Shown: one piece after another, positions 44,910-57,800 of the stretch | Numbering within the stretch: the first letter of the stretch is position 1 | How the letters are laid out: each line of letters opens with the position of its first letter | Assembly (NCBI RefSeq): GCF_002811475.1 | Contig: NZ_NPDL01000011.1 | Location: 70,314 to 134,313, forward strand | From: Leptospira hartskeerlii | GTDB lineage: Bacteria; Spirochaetota; Leptospiria; Leptospirales; Leptospiraceae | Direction: 5' to 3' | Length of the DNA: 64,000 bases | Program-made: the position numbers and the translations under genes | The notes under the pieces: model-generated | Told to the model about the DNA's origin: nothing | Database searches by the model: none | Seen by the model: the letters and a program-made list of their open reading frames with translations, nothing else

Positions 44910-45539
44910 TCACAACCGTTTTTCAGTCAAAGCAAAGGAATCTAGGAATTCCCCAACTTCTGCCCGTTTTGTGTATAATGCAGAGCGGTTGAAGACCAAT
45001 CTGGCTGTGGATTCCATAATAACTTCGATCTCTTCCAGATTATTGGCTCTGAGAGTGCCGCCAGTGGATACCAAATCCACGATACAGTCGGATAACCCGA
45101 CTAAGGGAGCGAGTTCAATACTTCCGTAAAGTTTAATCACCTCGCAGTTGATCCCCTTTTTCAGGAAGAAGTCCTTGGCGATATTAGGATATTTTGTCGC
45201 TACGCGGACCTTTCTTTCCCCAGAGCTAAGACTCCAACCTTTCGGAGCTGCCACTGAAAGTCTGCATTTTCCGATCCCTAAGTCTAAGGGCAGAAGAAGA
45301 TCGTAACCACCTTCCAATAATACATCCCATCCCACGATGCCGGCATCCGCAGAGTTTTGTTCCACGTAAGTCGCCACGTCTTGGGAACGGACTAGTAAAA
45401 TACGGACCTTTCCTTTCGCGTCTTTATATATAAGTTCTTTGGAATCAGGATCGGGACGGCCAGAAAGCCATCCCCTTTCGAGCATCAGTTCTATGCTCTC
45501 TTCGGCAAGCCGTCCTTTCGGAAGGGCCAAAGTCAGCAT
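44910..45539 (-). CDS. hisG: ATP phosphoribosyltransferase, short form
   Basis: 209 residues, lacking the C-terminal regulatory domain of long HisG. It begins [10 protein letters not shown] and has the PRPP loop [10 protein letters not shown]. Short HisG needs the HisZ subunit for activity and histidine feedback; no hisZ is in the window. First step of histidine synthesis. Its start follows directly on the stop of the TPR gene. Confidence 0.95.
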   Translation of the reverse strand: MLTLALPKGRLAEESIELMLERGWLSGRPDPDSKELIYKDAKGKVRILLVRSQDVATYVEQNSADAGIVGWDVLLEGGYDLLLPLDLGIGKCRLSVAAPKGWSLSSGERKVRVATKYPNIAKDFFLKKGINCEVIKLYGSIELAPLVGLSDCIVDLVSTGGTLRANNLEEIEVIMESTARLVFNRSALYTKRAEVGEFLDSFALTEKRL

Positions 45540-46277
45540 TTAGTTTCCCTGGCTGCTTTTTAGTAGAAGATAAGTAGCTAATTCTCTAACTGATTTAAAT
45601 TCTTCGGAAGGAGAAGCGATGTCTTGGTCTAAAACCTTTTTAAGTAGATCGACTGCTTCTTCTTTCTTGCCGTTTTGAAGTTTCAAACGGCCTGCTTGGT
45701 ATAGGCTCCAAGCGTAGAATCCGGCTACATTCTTACGGCTACTTAAAAGAGAAACGGAAACTCCGAAATCGGATTCTGCTTCCGCAAGCTGGTTCGCACT
45801 TTCTCTATAGTTTCCTGCGATATAAAAATAGTAAGCCTTCACTTCCGGAAGTTCGTCTATTTTTTTACCCGCAAATTCTAACTTCTCTGCCGCTTTTTGG
45901 TATTCTCCATTTTTAGCGTATAGATCTCCCAAAGTTTTGGCAAGTCTGATATCTAAAGAAGGAGAGCTATAAGTAGAAGCAATACTTTCGTATTTTTTGA
46001 TCTTATCGGTGATCTCGGTCATAGGAGAAAGAGCCAGCTCCTTCTCCACTTTTTCGATAGCGAGAGTTCCCTTGCGAAATTGTTCCGCTCTGTATTCGTT
46101 CCAGCTAACTACAGTTAATACGGTTACGAATAAAACTCCTACTCCGAAAAGAACCTGCTTTTTATTCTCTCCAATCTTAGAGAATAAAATCGCAAAAAAT
46201 CTTTCTGCTCCGGTAAGACCTGGATACGGATCAATATCCTGAATAGATGCGCCAGTTTTAGGTTCGAATCGTTTCAT
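45540..46277 (-). CDS. Membrane-anchored TPR-type protein (YfgM-like)
   Basis: 245 residues. A cytoplasmic N-terminus of about 40 residues is followed by one membrane helix (V-L-F-G-V-G-V-L-F-V-T-V-L-T-V-V) and a periplasmic helical region with TPR-like repeats (for example L-Y-A-K-N-G-E-Y-Q-K-A-A-E-K-L). The topology resembles YfgM, an ancillary SecYEG-associated protein, but identity is not certain. It lies between rpsA and hisG. Confidence 0.7.
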   Translation of the reverse strand: MKRFEPKTGASIQDIDPYPGLTGAERFFAILFSKIGENKKQVLFGVGVLFVTVLTVVSWNEYRAEQFRKGTLAIEKVEKELALSPMTEITDKIKKYESIASTYSSPSLDIRLAKTLGDLYAKNGEYQKAAEKLEFAGKKIDELPEVKAYYFYIAGNYRESANQLAEAESDFGVSVSLLSSRKNVAGFYAWSLYQAGRLKLQNGKKEEAVDLLKKVLDQDIASPSEEFKSVRELATYLLLKSSQGN

Positions 46278-46298
46278 CCAAAACTCCGAGAGTCGTCC

Positions 46299-47981
<1,683 letters not shown>

Positions 47982-48011
47982 ACGGATTGAAATACTCGGT
48001 GTTGATTGGGA

Positions 48012-48725
48012 TTAGTGCGAATCGTTATAAATGCCAGAGTCTAGGCACCCAAGGATCTTACTAATTACACTATTTTTTGGCAGGTTATCCGTGTCAATGA
48101 GGATTGCGTCCTCTGCTTTCCGGAGAGGGGCGATTTCCCTTTCGGTATCGGATTTGTCACGGATCACGATCTCTTTTTCGATTTCTTCTAAATCCGAACG
48201 AATACCTTGCTCTAATAATTGATTATATCTTCTTTCGGCCCGAACTCTGGAAGAAGCGGTCAAAAAGAATTTGTAACGAGCGTCCGGAAATACGTGCGTA
48301 CCTATGTCTCTACCGTCCATTACCAAACGATGAGTCTGAGAAAGTTTTCTCAATTGGGAATTTACGAACTCTCTAAATACCGCTTTGTCAGCGATATATT
48401 TAATCTCTCTTGTGATCTCTGGAGTTCTGATATCTGTGGAAACATCCTCTCCATTTAAGAAGATTCTGTTCTCCCCTGTTTCTGAAAATTCGCAGAAAAT
48501 TTCTACACCTTCAGTGAGTGGTAGGAACTCCTTACCGGACAACCAATCCGAAAAGGAAATAGAAGAGTTTTTGGATACATAGATCTTAAAAATATGAAGT
48601 GTTAACGCACGGTAGAATGCTCCTGAATCCAGATATTCGAATCCAAGCTTTTTGGAAAGTTCACGAGCCACTGTACTTTTGCCTGTTCCGGCAGGCCCAT
48701 CTAATGCGATCACGTTTTCCGTCAT
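48012..48725 (-). CDS. cmk: Cytidylate kinase
   Basis: 237 residues with P-loop [20 protein letters not shown] and [12 protein letters not shown]. It phosphorylates CMP and dCMP. The ATG overlaps the aroA TGA as ATGA. The order aroA-cmk-rpsA equals that of many proteobacteria. Confidence 0.96.
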   Translation of the reverse strand: MTENVIALDGPAGTGKSTVARELSKKLGFEYLDSGAFYRALTLHIFKIYVSKNSSISFSDWLSGKEFLPLTEGVEIFCEFSETGENRIFLNGEDVSTDIRTPEITREIKYIADKAVFREFVNSQLRKLSQTHRLVMDGRDIGTHVFPDARYKFFLTASSRVRAERRYNQLLEQGIRSDLEEIEKEIVIRDKSDTEREIAPLRKAEDAILIDTDNLPKNSVISKILGCLDSGIYNDSH

Positions 48726-50038
48726 TGCGTAAAACCTTCTAATAAAGATTCGAACCCGGGAAAGGAAGTTTCAATCCAAGAAGTTTCGTCGGGACGAATT
48801 TCCAAACCGCTCACTGCTTTCAAGATCATAAAACTCATTGCGATCCTATGATCCATCTTAGTAAAGATATTCACTGAGTTTCCGGAAAGCCAGGAAGAAA
48901 GTTCGGAAGAATGTACGCTGGAACCAATTTCAGGGATCTCATACCCATCCGGATATTCATGCACTGTGATCCCAAGATTTCGAAGATTTTCCACCATGGC
49001 GGAAATACGATCCGATTCTTTTGCACGCAGTTCTTCTGCATGACGAATAATAAATCCACCTTTTGCAAAAAGACCTGCAATCGTTAAGATAGGGATCTCA
49101 TCAATAAGAGAAGGGATCCATTCTTCTTTAATTTCAGAAAAACGTAAATTAGAAGAAACAGCTTCCAGATCTCCTACAGGTTCCCCACATTCTATCCTTT
49201 TGTTATGGACCAAAATTTTTGCACCCATCGCTTCGAGCGCATGAAGAATTCCGATGCGAGAAGGATTTAATCCAACATTCTTCACAAGAACAGAACCTTC
49301 TTTTAATAGTACTCCTAGCACTAAGAAAAATGCTGCAGAAGAAATATCTCCCGGCACCTTAAATTCCTTCGCTTCGAAAGTATAAGGAGGTTCCATTTTA
49401 AAATGAGTGGGAGAAAAATAAGTCAGTTTATTTCCCAAAAACCGAAACATATTCTCAGTGTGGTCTCTGGAAAGAATATCTTCTTCGTATTCCAAAGAAG
49501 TTTCGGAAGCCATTGCGGCCAGCATCAAACAAGATTTTACCTGAGCGGAAGCGATCGGGCTTTTATAATGGAAGTCGGATAGTTTTTTTCCGACAATTTC
49601 CAGAGGTGCCTTGTCGTCCTTTCCTGAGATAGAAGCTCCCATAGAACTTAAAGGTTTTATAATACGGGACATCGGCCTTTTTTGAAGTGAATGATCTCCA
49701 GTTAAGGTAGCCTTAATTCCTTGGAGCCCACAGAGTAATCCTGCAGATAATCTGATACCAGTTCCTGCATTACCGAAATCTAAAACTTCCTTAGGAGACT
49801 GAAGAGCATTCTTACCGGGGCTCGTAAAAACATATTCTCCCTTTGAGACCTTCTCCACTTTCAACCCGAGCCCCGTGAAAGCTTTCATCGTATTTAAAGG
49901 ATCTTCTGCTTCCAAAAACCCGGAAACATGGGAAGCCCCTTTGGATAATACGGAGAATAATACGCTTCTATGAGAAAGAGATTTATCTCCCGGAACTGTG
50001 ATCTCTCTTCCGGAAGAATTAAGGATTCTTGGAATCAT
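48722..50038 (-). CDS. aroA: 5-enolpyruvylshikimate-3-phosphate synthase
   Basis: 438 residues. It has [18 protein letters not shown] and, near the end, D-H-R-I-A-M-S. These bind phosphoenolpyruvate and shikimate 3-phosphate. It makes the chorismate precursor in the shikimate pathway. It overlaps tyrA by 20 bases. Confidence 0.97.
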   Translation of the reverse strand: MIPRILNSSGREITVPGDKSLSHRSVLFSVLSKGASHVSGFLEAEDPLNTMKAFTGLGLKVEKVSKGEYVFTSPGKNALQSPKEVLDFGNAGTGIRLSAGLLCGLQGIKATLTGDHSLQKRPMSRIIKPLSSMGASISGKDDKAPLEIVGKKLSDFHYKSPIASAQVKSCLMLAAMASETSLEYEEDILSRDHTENMFRFLGNKLTYFSPTHFKMEPPYTFEAKEFKVPGDISSAAFFLVLGVLLKEGSVLVKNVGLNPSRIGILHALEAMGAKILVHNKRIECGEPVGDLEAVSSNLRFSEIKEEWIPSLIDEIPILTIAGLFAKGGFIIRHAEELRAKESDRISAMVENLRNLGITVHEYPDGYEIPEIGSSVHSSELSSWLSGNSVNIFTKMDHRIAMSFMILKAVSGLEIRPDETSWIETSFPGFESLLEGFTQ

Positions 50039-50936
50039 TTTGTTTCTTTAAAATTGCGTCCCTATCGATACGAGATTTTTCCATGAAGGACTCCCAATGT
50101 TTTAGGTCGAGCGGCTTTTCAGGTTTTAATTCCAAAAGAAGTTTATCCAATCTTTCTTTATAGTCCAAAAGCGCCTTATAGATCTCCTCTTGGTTAGAAG
50201 AAAAAATCGGTGACCACATTTTAGGATTAGAGCCTGCAATTCTGGTCATGTCCCTAAAACCTCCACCGGTCAAAGGCAAAGGAGAATTTTGGGTAAATTC
50301 CCTTACACACCCGTTTTCCCAAACCCAATTTGTCATGAGAGAAGATATCAAATGAGGAACATGAGATACGTAAGACAGGATTTTGTCATGTTCATGTGCA
50401 GGAATTTCAGTTGTAGACATTCCTAAAAATTTCCAAAAACTTTCTATCTCTGAATAAGCCTCGTCGGTCGCACCTGAAGGTTTCGTTAAAATACAAAGTC
50501 TGTTTTCGTATAAATCTACATTCGCGAATTCTAATCCGGATTCTTCGGATCCACACATAGGATGAGAAGAAATATATCGATGTTCTCCTTTCAGAACCGA
50601 CTCCACTGCGTGAACGATCTCTTGTTTAGTGGAACCCATATCAGTCAAAAGGCCCTTAAATCCGGAAGGAAGTTTAGAGATCACTTCAACAGTAGTATTG
50701 ACTGGAACCCCGAAAACGATCAGGTCGTATGATTCCCAATCAGGAGATTTGGAAAATTCTTCAGAAGTAAAAATTTTATCCGCTGATTTAAGACGGATCC
50801 CCTTCTCCTTACTGGAAAGTGATCCTACCACTCCCACAATCTCCGCGGAAGAGTTCTTTTTTCGTAAGGCCAAAGAAAGGGAGGCGCCCATCATTCCTAG
50901 GCCATAAATCAAGATTCGAGAAAATTCGGCTTTCAC
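50019..50936 (-). CDS. tyrA: Prephenate dehydrogenase
   Basis: 305 residues. The Rossmann start is [10 protein letters not shown], and S-H-P-M-C-G-S-E carries the catalytic-site His. The C-terminal part is a helical dimer domain; no ACT domain is seen. It converts prephenate to 4-hydroxyphenylpyruvate for tyrosine. It starts with GTG overlapping the pheA TGA (GTGA). Confidence 0.94.
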   Translation of the reverse strand: MKAEFSRILIYGLGMMGASLSLALRKKNSSAEIVGVVGSLSSKEKGIRLKSADKIFTSEEFSKSPDWESYDLIVFGVPVNTTVEVISKLPSGFKGLLTDMGSTKQEIVHAVESVLKGEHRYISSHPMCGSEESGLEFANVDLYENRLCILTKPSGATDEAYSEIESFWKFLGMSTTEIPAHEHDKILSYVSHVPHLISSLMTNWVWENGCVREFTQNSPLPLTGGGFRDMTRIAGSNPKMWSPIFSSNQEEIYKALLDYKERLDKLLLELKPEKPLDLKHWESFMEKSRIDRDAILKKQNDSKNP

Positions 50937-52024
50937 GGGTTAGGTGGAGAGATCGGATAAGATCCCAAAATCCTAAGATAGATTGTGTTTTCTTTTAATA
51001 CATTTAGAACTTCTTCGATCAGAGGATCCTTTTTATGACCTAAGAAATCTATGAAGAAGTTATACTCCCAGGAAGTCCTGCGTGTAGGTCTGGATTCTAT
51101 CTTGGTCATATTGATCCCTTTATCAAAGATAGGTTTTAATACTTTGTACAAAGAGCCTGGTTTATCCGGGATAGAAAACACTACAGAAGTTTTATCGTTT
51201 TTAGTAGGAGGACATTGGTTTTTACCGATGATCAGAAATCTCGTAGTGTTGTCCGACATATCTTCGATAGATTCTCGGACTAGATCCAGACCATAAATTT
51301 CAGCAGCGATGGAAGAAGCTATTGCAGCACATGCATCCTTCTTCTCCGCAACAATACTTGCAGCTCTAGAGGTAGAAGGAGTTTCCGAAACTTCTACATG
51401 AGGAAGGTTTGCGGCGATCCAATTCCTGCATTGAGAATTTGCGATCTTGATACCGTATAAGGTTTTGATCTTAGAAAGATCATGTTCGAATCCTAAGAGA
51501 TTCAAATGTATCTTAAGATAAATTTCAGAATAAATATTTAGATCAGAAACCAAGAACTGATCCAAAGTGGAGTTCACAAGTCCTTCGGAAGAATTTTCTA
51601 CAGGAACAACTCCGTAATCAACTTTATCAGTTTCCACCGCGCGGAAAACTTCCGGGATAGAAGGAAATTCAGTAGCCTCGACTGAAGTTCCGAATCTTGC
51701 GCGAACTGCTTGGTGAGAAAAAGATCCTTCCGGTCCCAGATAACCGATCTTTAAACCCTTCTCCACCGAGAAGGATCCGGACATGATCTCTCTGTAAATT
51801 GCAATCAGGACCTTGTCAGGGAGAGGTCCTCCGTTCAGTCCAAGGATCTTTTCATACACATCCTTTTCTCTGTCGGGACGATAGATAGGCTCGTTACTCT
51901 CTCTTTTGAGTTCTCCGATCTCGGAAGCAATCTCCGCTCTGGCCTGGATAGCCTTTACGATTTCTTTGTCCAGGGAATCTATCTTATCCCGGAACTCTTT
52001 CAGTTTGTCGTTATTCTTGGCCAT
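50933..52024 (-). CDS. pheA: Bifunctional chorismate mutase / prephenate dehydratase
   Basis: 363 residues. The N-terminal about 85 residues form an AroQ chorismate mutase ([11 protein letters not shown], then R-E-K-D-V-Y). The dehydratase follows with [11 protein letters not shown] and T-R-F-L-I-I-G, then a C-terminal ACT domain with K-I-E-S-R-P-T-R for phenylalanine feedback. It leads chorismate to phenylpyruvate. The start overlaps scpB by 14 bases. Confidence 0.96.
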   Translation of the reverse strand: MAKNNDKLKEFRDKIDSLDKEIVKAIQARAEIASEIGELKRESNEPIYRPDREKDVYEKILGLNGGPLPDKVLIAIYREIMSGSFSVEKGLKIGYLGPEGSFSHQAVRARFGTSVEATEFPSIPEVFRAVETDKVDYGVVPVENSSEGLVNSTLDQFLVSDLNIYSEIYLKIHLNLLGFEHDLSKIKTLYGIKIANSQCRNWIAANLPHVEVSETPSTSRAASIVAEKKDACAAIASSIAAEIYGLDLVRESIEDMSDNTTRFLIIGKNQCPPTKNDKTSVVFSIPDKPGSLYKVLKPIFDKGINMTKIESRPTRRTSWEYNFFIDFLGHKKDPLIEEVLNVLKENTIYLRILGSYPISPPNP

Positions 52025-52580
52025 TCTCTATCAAATCATCCAGGTTTTCGAATTTTAATTCCTTCACTTCCACAGGGGCAGGTAAATCGGTCAGTTTATT
52101 TAATCCGAAATGTATCAAAAAGTCCTTAGTGGTTCCGTATAATGCAGGTCTTCCCGGAACTTCTTTATTACCGACAGGTTTAACAAGTTTTTTAGATATG
52201 AGAGAAGTTACCATCGCTCTGGAAGATACTCCTCGTATATCATCAATTTCAGATAATGTAATCGGTTGCTTATACGCAATGATCGCGAGAGTATCCAAAC
52301 TGGAACGGGAAAGTTGCTCTCTCTTCTTCTCTTTGAAGAGTCTTGCTAAAATTTCAGAATATTTTTCGTTCGTAGAAAATTGATAAGCGCCAGCGATCTC
52401 CCTAAGAACGAATCCTCCGTCCTTCTCTTGGTAATCCAAGATCAGCTCGTCTAATATATCACGAGCTTCCTGTTTTTCGCAGTCTATGGATTTTGCGATA
52501 CTGGCTAGTTTAAGCGGCTCTCCGGAAAGGAAAAGCAGCGCTTCTATCAGTCCTTTTAAGCCGGCTTTGTCGCGTTCCAC
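52011..52580 (-). CDS. scpB: Segregation and condensation protein B
   Basis: 189 residues, two winged-helix domains. F-V-L-R-E-I-A-G-A-Y-Q-F, A-I-I-A-Y-K-Q-P-I-T and E-I-D-D-I-R-G-V are family signatures, followed by G-R-P-A-L-Y-G-T-T. It forms the ScpAB-SMC condensin complex. It begins with GTG, has GGGAG four bases upstream and overlaps scpA by 25 bases. smc is not in the window. Confidence 0.95.
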   Translation of the reverse strand: MERDKAGLKGLIEALLFLSGEPLKLASIAKSIDCEKQEARDILDELILDYQEKDGGFVLREIAGAYQFSTNEKYSEILARLFKEKKREQLSRSSLDTLAIIAYKQPITLSEIDDIRGVSSRAMVTSLISKKLVKPVGNKEVPGRPALYGTTKDFLIHFGLNKLTDLPAPVEVKELKFENLDDLIENGQE

Positions 52581-53332
52581 GGTTCTCCCACCAAGAATAT
52601 ACGGATTTCGCCGAAAATTTTATGCTGGCGGATGGATACAATTCTCTGTTTACAGAGCTCCAACATTGCCAGAAAGACGGCTACTATCTCGGCTTTCTCA
52701 GGCTTAACCGTAGAAAACAATTCTTCAAAGGAGATATCCGAACGTTCGACGAGCAGTTCGGAAATGGTACCCATCTTTTCCTCGACAGAATACCGGTGGG
52801 GCGCGGTAAGTAAAGCGGGAATCTCGCCTTCATCTTCCCGTTTTTCCAAGATCTCGTTAAATGCGGAAATCAGGTCTAAAAGGCTTAGATCCAGCCAAGA
52901 TTCGGACTCATCTATAACCTGATTGGTATCTCTAGAGAATACTCCGGCTTGGACCTTATCCACATCCCCCATTTTTTGGGCGGTTAATTGGAATTTTTTA
53001 TGTTCTAGAAGTTTTTCGACCAGTTCTGGGGGAAGAGGAGGATCGTAATCTTCTTCTTCGAAACCTGGATCGGGTAATAATGCTTTGGATTTGAGATAAA
53101 CTAAATTAGCGGCCATAAGAGCGTATTCCGCTCCCATGTCTATATGAATACTTGCAGAAATCTTAATGAAGTTTAGAAAGTCTTGGGTGATTTGAGAAAG
53201 GGATACTTCAAATATATCCACCTTATAACTTTCGATAAGAGACCAGAGAAGACTTAAAGGTCCCTCTGTGATACCACCTTCGGAATTGTTCCATTGAACT
53301 ACGAAGGACTGTGTGGCGTTTTCTCTCTCCAT
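52556..53332 (-). CDS. scpA: Segregation and condensation protein A (kleisin)
   Basis: 258 residues. The start contains F-E-G-P-like E-G-P-L-S-L-L-W-S-L-I, and D-I-F-E-V-S-L-S-Q-I-T lies in the N-terminal SMC-binding part; a middle region is rich in E and D; the winged helix at the C-terminus has A-V-F-L-A-M-L-E-L-C. It is the kleisin of condensin. It lies 4 bp after cheY, so condensin and chemotaxis genes are in one transcription run. Confidence 0.94.
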   Translation of the reverse strand: MERENATQSFVVQWNNSEGGITEGPLSLLWSLIESYKVDIFEVSLSQITQDFLNFIKISASIHIDMGAEYALMAANLVYLKSKALLPDPGFEEEDYDPPLPPELVEKLLEHKKFQLTAQKMGDVDKVQAGVFSRDTNQVIDESESWLDLSLLDLISAFNEILEKREDEGEIPALLTAPHRYSVEEKMGTISELLVERSDISFEELFSTVKPEKAEIVAVFLAMLELCKQRIVSIRQHKIFGEIRIFLVGEPWNATKPA

Positions 53333-53336
53333 CTCT

Positions 53337-53699
53337 TTATGAATTCAGTGCTTTTTCTGCCGCCTGTTGCAATCTTTCAGGCGAGAAAGGTTTAACTACA
53401 AAATCCTTCACCCCCATCTTGATCGCTTTCGCAAGAAGTTCTTCCTGACCAAGAGCAGTTACCATGATGATACGCGCTTTCGGATCTAATTTAAAAATTT
53501 CCTGGGCTGCTTCGATCCCGTCTTTTTCTCTCATGGTGATATCCATAGTGACTAGGTCCGGCTTAATCGCTTTGTATTGATCAACAGCGATATTTCCGTT
53601 TTCGGCTTCGCCGACGATCTCATGCCCTCCGGCGACGAGTGCGTCCTTCACCATGGTCCTCATGAATTTTGCATCGTCTACTACGAGAATTCTGGCCAT
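53337..53699 (-). CDS. cheY: Chemotaxis response regulator CheY
   Basis: 120 residues, single receiver domain. Acidic pocket D8-D9, phospho-acceptor D53 in V-T-M-D-I-T-M-R, the Thr/Ala switch in M-V-T-A-L-G and V-K-P-F Lys. This is of the Thermotoga/spirochaete CheY type. It should bind the flagellar switch when phosphorylated by CheA. It is 2 bp from cheB. Confidence 0.94.
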   Translation of the reverse strand: MARILVVDDAKFMRTMVKDALVAGGHEIVGEAENGNIAVDQYKAIKPDLVTMDITMREKDGIEAAQEIFKLDPKARIIMVTALGQEELLAKAIKMGVKDFVVKPFSPERLQQAAEKALNS

Positions 53700-53701
53700 A
53701 A

Positions 53702-54784
53702 TTAGTTTCCCCTTTCTTTAAGAATGGAAAGTATCCTTGATGTTATTGCGCTTACAGGTTCTACGAACTGAACCCCACCCATTTCGATGGCTTGGCGATT
53801 CATTCCGAAGATCACGGAGCTGTCCTCGTCTTGGGCGACGGTAGAAGCTCCAGTCTCTCTCATTCTGAGAGTCGCCGCCGCTCCATCCTTACCCATGCCG
53901 GTCATAATCACACCGACTAAGGCGCTCCCGTATTCCCGGATTGCGCTGTCGAATAAAACTTCGACTGAGGGCCTGTGTCCATTTACCAACGCTTCCCTAC
54001 CTAAGGCAATCCATTTCCGTCCTGCCTTAGATTCGATCTTTAAATGTGCATCACCCGGCGCCACGTAACCTGTTCCGGGACGAACTTCTTCTCCGTCCTC
54101 GGCTTCCTTTACTGTAATTTTAGAATGATCATTTAAACGAGAAGCGAACGCTTTCGTAAAACCTATAGGCATATGTTGTACGACGAAAATTGGTAGATGA
54201 AAATTCTCCGGAAAATCGGAAAAAACAGTCTGTAACGCTTTCGGACCACCGGTAGAAGTCCCGATGCAAACCGCTTCCACGGCTTTTTTTTCATTTTTGA
54301 AAATTTTACTTTTGACCGTATCTACTATTTTTTTGGGATCAAGATCCGCATGACTTGGTCGTAAGCTATCGAAATAAGCGAGTATTCTATTTTTGAGAAC
54401 TGTTCCAATTTCTTCCGGATTAAATTGATTACTGGAAGAAGGTTTCGGAACGAAATCAATTGCTCCATATTCTAATGCTTTGAAAGTTGCATCCGCTCCG
54501 TGTTGTGTCAAAACAGAGAGCATCATTACTGGAATACCCAATTTTCGTTTCTGTAGTTCTTGGAGCGCGGAAAGCCCATCCATTACAGGCATCTCCACAT
54601 CTAAAATGACAATATCAGGTCTTAGTTTTGTGGCGAGTTCAATACAATCCACTCCGGTTTTACCGGTAGCTATAACTTGGATCCGACTTTCTTTTTTGAT
54701 TTGGTCCGAAATAATATTTCGCACCAAAAGAGAGTCGTCTATGATCACGACCCGAATCGACCCGTCCGCGGGAGTTCCTACCAC
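53702..54784 (-). CDS. cheB: Chemotaxis protein-glutamate methylesterase CheB
   Basis: 360 residues. A receiver domain (phospho-acceptor D62 in V-I-L-D-V-E-M-P) is joined to the methylesterase with catalytic Ser in G-T-S-T-G-G-P, His in V-V-Q-H-M-P and Asp in T-G-M-G-K-D-G. It demethylates and deamidates chemoreceptors for adaptation. GTG start, 16 bp after cheA. No cheR is in view. Confidence 0.96.
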   Translation of the reverse strand: MVGTPADGSIRVVIIDDSLLVRNIISDQIKKESRIQVIATGKTGVDCIELATKLRPDIVILDVEMPVMDGLSALQELQKRKLGIPVMMLSVLTQHGADATFKALEYGAIDFVPKPSSSNQFNPEEIGTVLKNRILAYFDSLRPSHADLDPKKIVDTVKSKIFKNEKKAVEAVCIGTSTGGPKALQTVFSDFPENFHLPIFVVQHMPIGFTKAFASRLNDHSKITVKEAEDGEEVRPGTGYVAPGDAHLKIESKAGRKWIALGREALVNGHRPSVEVLFDSAIREYGSALVGVIMTGMGKDGAAATLRMRETGASTVAQDEDSSVIFGMNRQAIEMGGVQFVEPVSAITSRILSILKERGN

Positions 54785-54800
54785 GACAAAATCCTAGTGT

Positions 54801-57800
54801 TTAAAATTTCGGAAGCAAATCCATGAGTTCATCGAAGTCCGGAAGGAATAAAAGTACTCCTAACAGATTGTTTCCCTCATGATTAAATTCAGTGAGCATA
54901 CTTAAGAACTTAGTTCTTTCCGGTTTAACAACATCCAAAACTTCCAGAAAGGTTCCTTCCACAAGTTCCGGAACATCCGGCAACACACCCACTTTCGCCT
55001 TATTGGAAATAGAGTTCAAAACAGAAGCACAAACTATGTTTGCGATCTCTGACAAAACGCTCTTTGTATCATCGTCCAGAGTATCTCCGCTCGGATTAGA
55101 ATCCAAAAGTTCTCTGGCCAGGTTCTTAGCATTCTCTCTAGAGAACATCATCAGCATATTCCCGTTTAGATCACCGGTCATTTTGACCTTCATTCCATAG
55201 AATTTATCGTCTGAAAAACGGATCTCGGAAGCCAGACCTTCTTTATCATTCATGATAATTTCAGGAATAAACAGATCCACGTTCCTGTTCAAGATCTGAG
55301 AAAGGACCATGCCGGCATTCATCATACCAGTGTTAACTACGGATTCAATCTTCTTGATCTGCTCTTTGCTCAGGTTTCCGGTAAATTCTTTTGAGTGAGA
55401 AACAGCCATCATCCTCTGTTTTTTCTGCTCTAAGAAACCTTCTATAATATGATCCGCTCTTTTTCTCTCTTCGTCGGAAACCGGAGAATCAGAGATCAAT
55501 TCATTGATATGAGATCTATATGCTTCTTCCATTCCTTCTTTTTTAGCAGCAGGTCTTTCCAGAACCGCGGTGTTAGAAGAAAGTTCGGAAGGAGTTTCGG
55601 TAGAAGTGATCAGTTTATCCTCGGAAGTACGGATCTCCATAGTTGTTTTGATCGGAGTGGAAGAAATTTCTCTTTCAAGTTCTTCTTTTGCTACGATCAC
55701 CTTTTTGGATTCTTCCGATTTTTTGCGCTCGCTCTTCTTACGACGTTCTCTTTCGCGAGTAGTAATCTCGTGAAGTTTATGATTATAAACGTTAGTTGGA
55801 TTAGAAGTTTTTTGGATATACTTCTCTTCTTCTGTTTCGATGGTTCGGATCGTGCTGATACGTTTCATCGTTTCCAGATGATAGTTTACATATCTTGCAT
55901 TTTCTTCCAACTCGGCGGCAAATTCTACCAGGCCGGGAATATCTAAGACCATGATAATCGTTCCATCTCCCATAATGGAAGCTCCGGTAAGTCCCTTGAT
56001 ATTTTTGAAGTTTTTTTCCAAGGATTTGATGACCGTCTCGTGTTTTCCTACGAGTTCATCCACCATGAAGCCTAACTTGCGACCTTTGTATTGAACGATA
56101 ACGACCGGAAATTCTTCTCTGTCCGTTTTGTCCTGAAGACCTAAAATACGATTCAATCTGTAGATAGGAAGAACCTCTCCTCTCAAATTGATGATCTCGT
56201 TTCCTTCTAGAGTCGTGATCTGTTCGTTGTTCACCTTGATTGTCTCGTTTACTTCTGAAAGAGGGAAAGCATAAACTTCTTCTTCCATTACGATCAAGAT
56301 CGAAGGAATGATCGCAAGTGCCTGAGGGAATGATAGAACGAAAGAAGTTCCGGATCCTTTCTGGGACTGGATCAGAATTTTACCTTTGAATTCTTGGATG
56401 AGGCTGTTCACCACATTCATTCCTACGCCGCGACCGGAGATATCGGTGATCTTGTCCGCAGTGGAGAAACCGGGAGCAAAGATGAATTGATAAATATCGC
56501 TTTCTTCTAAAGCAATAGCGTCGGTTTCAGAAACGAGTCCCTTCTCTATTGCTTTCTTGCGGATCTTTTCCAGATCCAATCCGCGACCATCGTCACGGAT
56601 CTCTACCATAATATTGCTACCGCCTTGGTAAGCGTTCAGTTCCACGATCCCGGTTTCAGATTTACCTAATTTTTTTCTTTCTTCCGGAGACTCGATACCG
56701 TGATCCACAGAGTTACGGATCAAGTGAAGAAGCGGTTCTCCCAATGCATCGATCACTTTTTTGTCCAGTTCGGTGGACTCTCCGTTTAAAACCAGATCCA
56801 CTGTTTTTCCTGTCTCTAAAGAAAGGTCTCTGACCAAACGAGAGAAACGACGGAAGACCGTAGAAATCGGGACCATGCGAATATTCATAATACCGGATTG
56901 GAGTTCTTTAGAGATACGATTGATAAGATCAATACGACCTTTTAGTTCGTTGAATAACTGATCGTCCCCGAAAGTTCGGAGAAGGTCATCGTAAATTTTC
57001 TGGAAGCCAGAGTTAGTGATCACAAGCTCGCCCACGTTATTCATGAGCTGATCCAGTTTGTCGGAAGATACTTTGATACTTTTTAAAGTAACTTTTGCCT
57101 CTGTACTTCTTTCTTCCTCGTCGAGTTGATACGGAGAAGGAACTCCTGTCGCAGAATAACCGCTGAGCTTAAACTCTTGGATCATCAGATTCTCCACCAT
57201 GTCTACGTTTGCAGCCTTGGTGAGCTCTTCTTGGGACTCCGAACTTACGATCAGGACAGAAAGATACGGAGCTTCTGTTCCATTCTCCAATTCTTCCGCA
57301 CTTGGTTTAGTACGAAAAACTTGGCCTAAGTTTTTCAGATTTTGAACAATCAACGTATAACGTAGGCCCTTCATTGGAGAATCTTTTTTAAGTCCCACTT
57401 TTAAGAGCCAAGGTTTTCCGGAACCGCTGCGAAGCATCTCTTCTAATTCTTTTTGATCGTCCGCATCAAGATCGACCCCATTACTGGAAATTTCGTCTTG
57501 TTTAGCAACGGGAGCAGTAGATTGAGAAACGGATCTTGCAGGAGCGTTAGGAGCAGAAGCAACATCCGGATTTTTTTCGTATGCCTCCAGCCTTTGGATC
57601 ATATCCGTATAAGGGGTGTCCACTTTCTTGCCTGCAGCAACATTCACGATTACGTTCTTGATTAGATCAAAACATTGGAATAGTAGATTTACCAGCGATA
57701 GATTAACTGCAAGTTTTCCATCCCGGATACTTTGGAGAAGGTTCTCCATTTTATGAGCTAGGTCGGAAAGATTGTACAATCCGACGAATGCTGCCGAACT

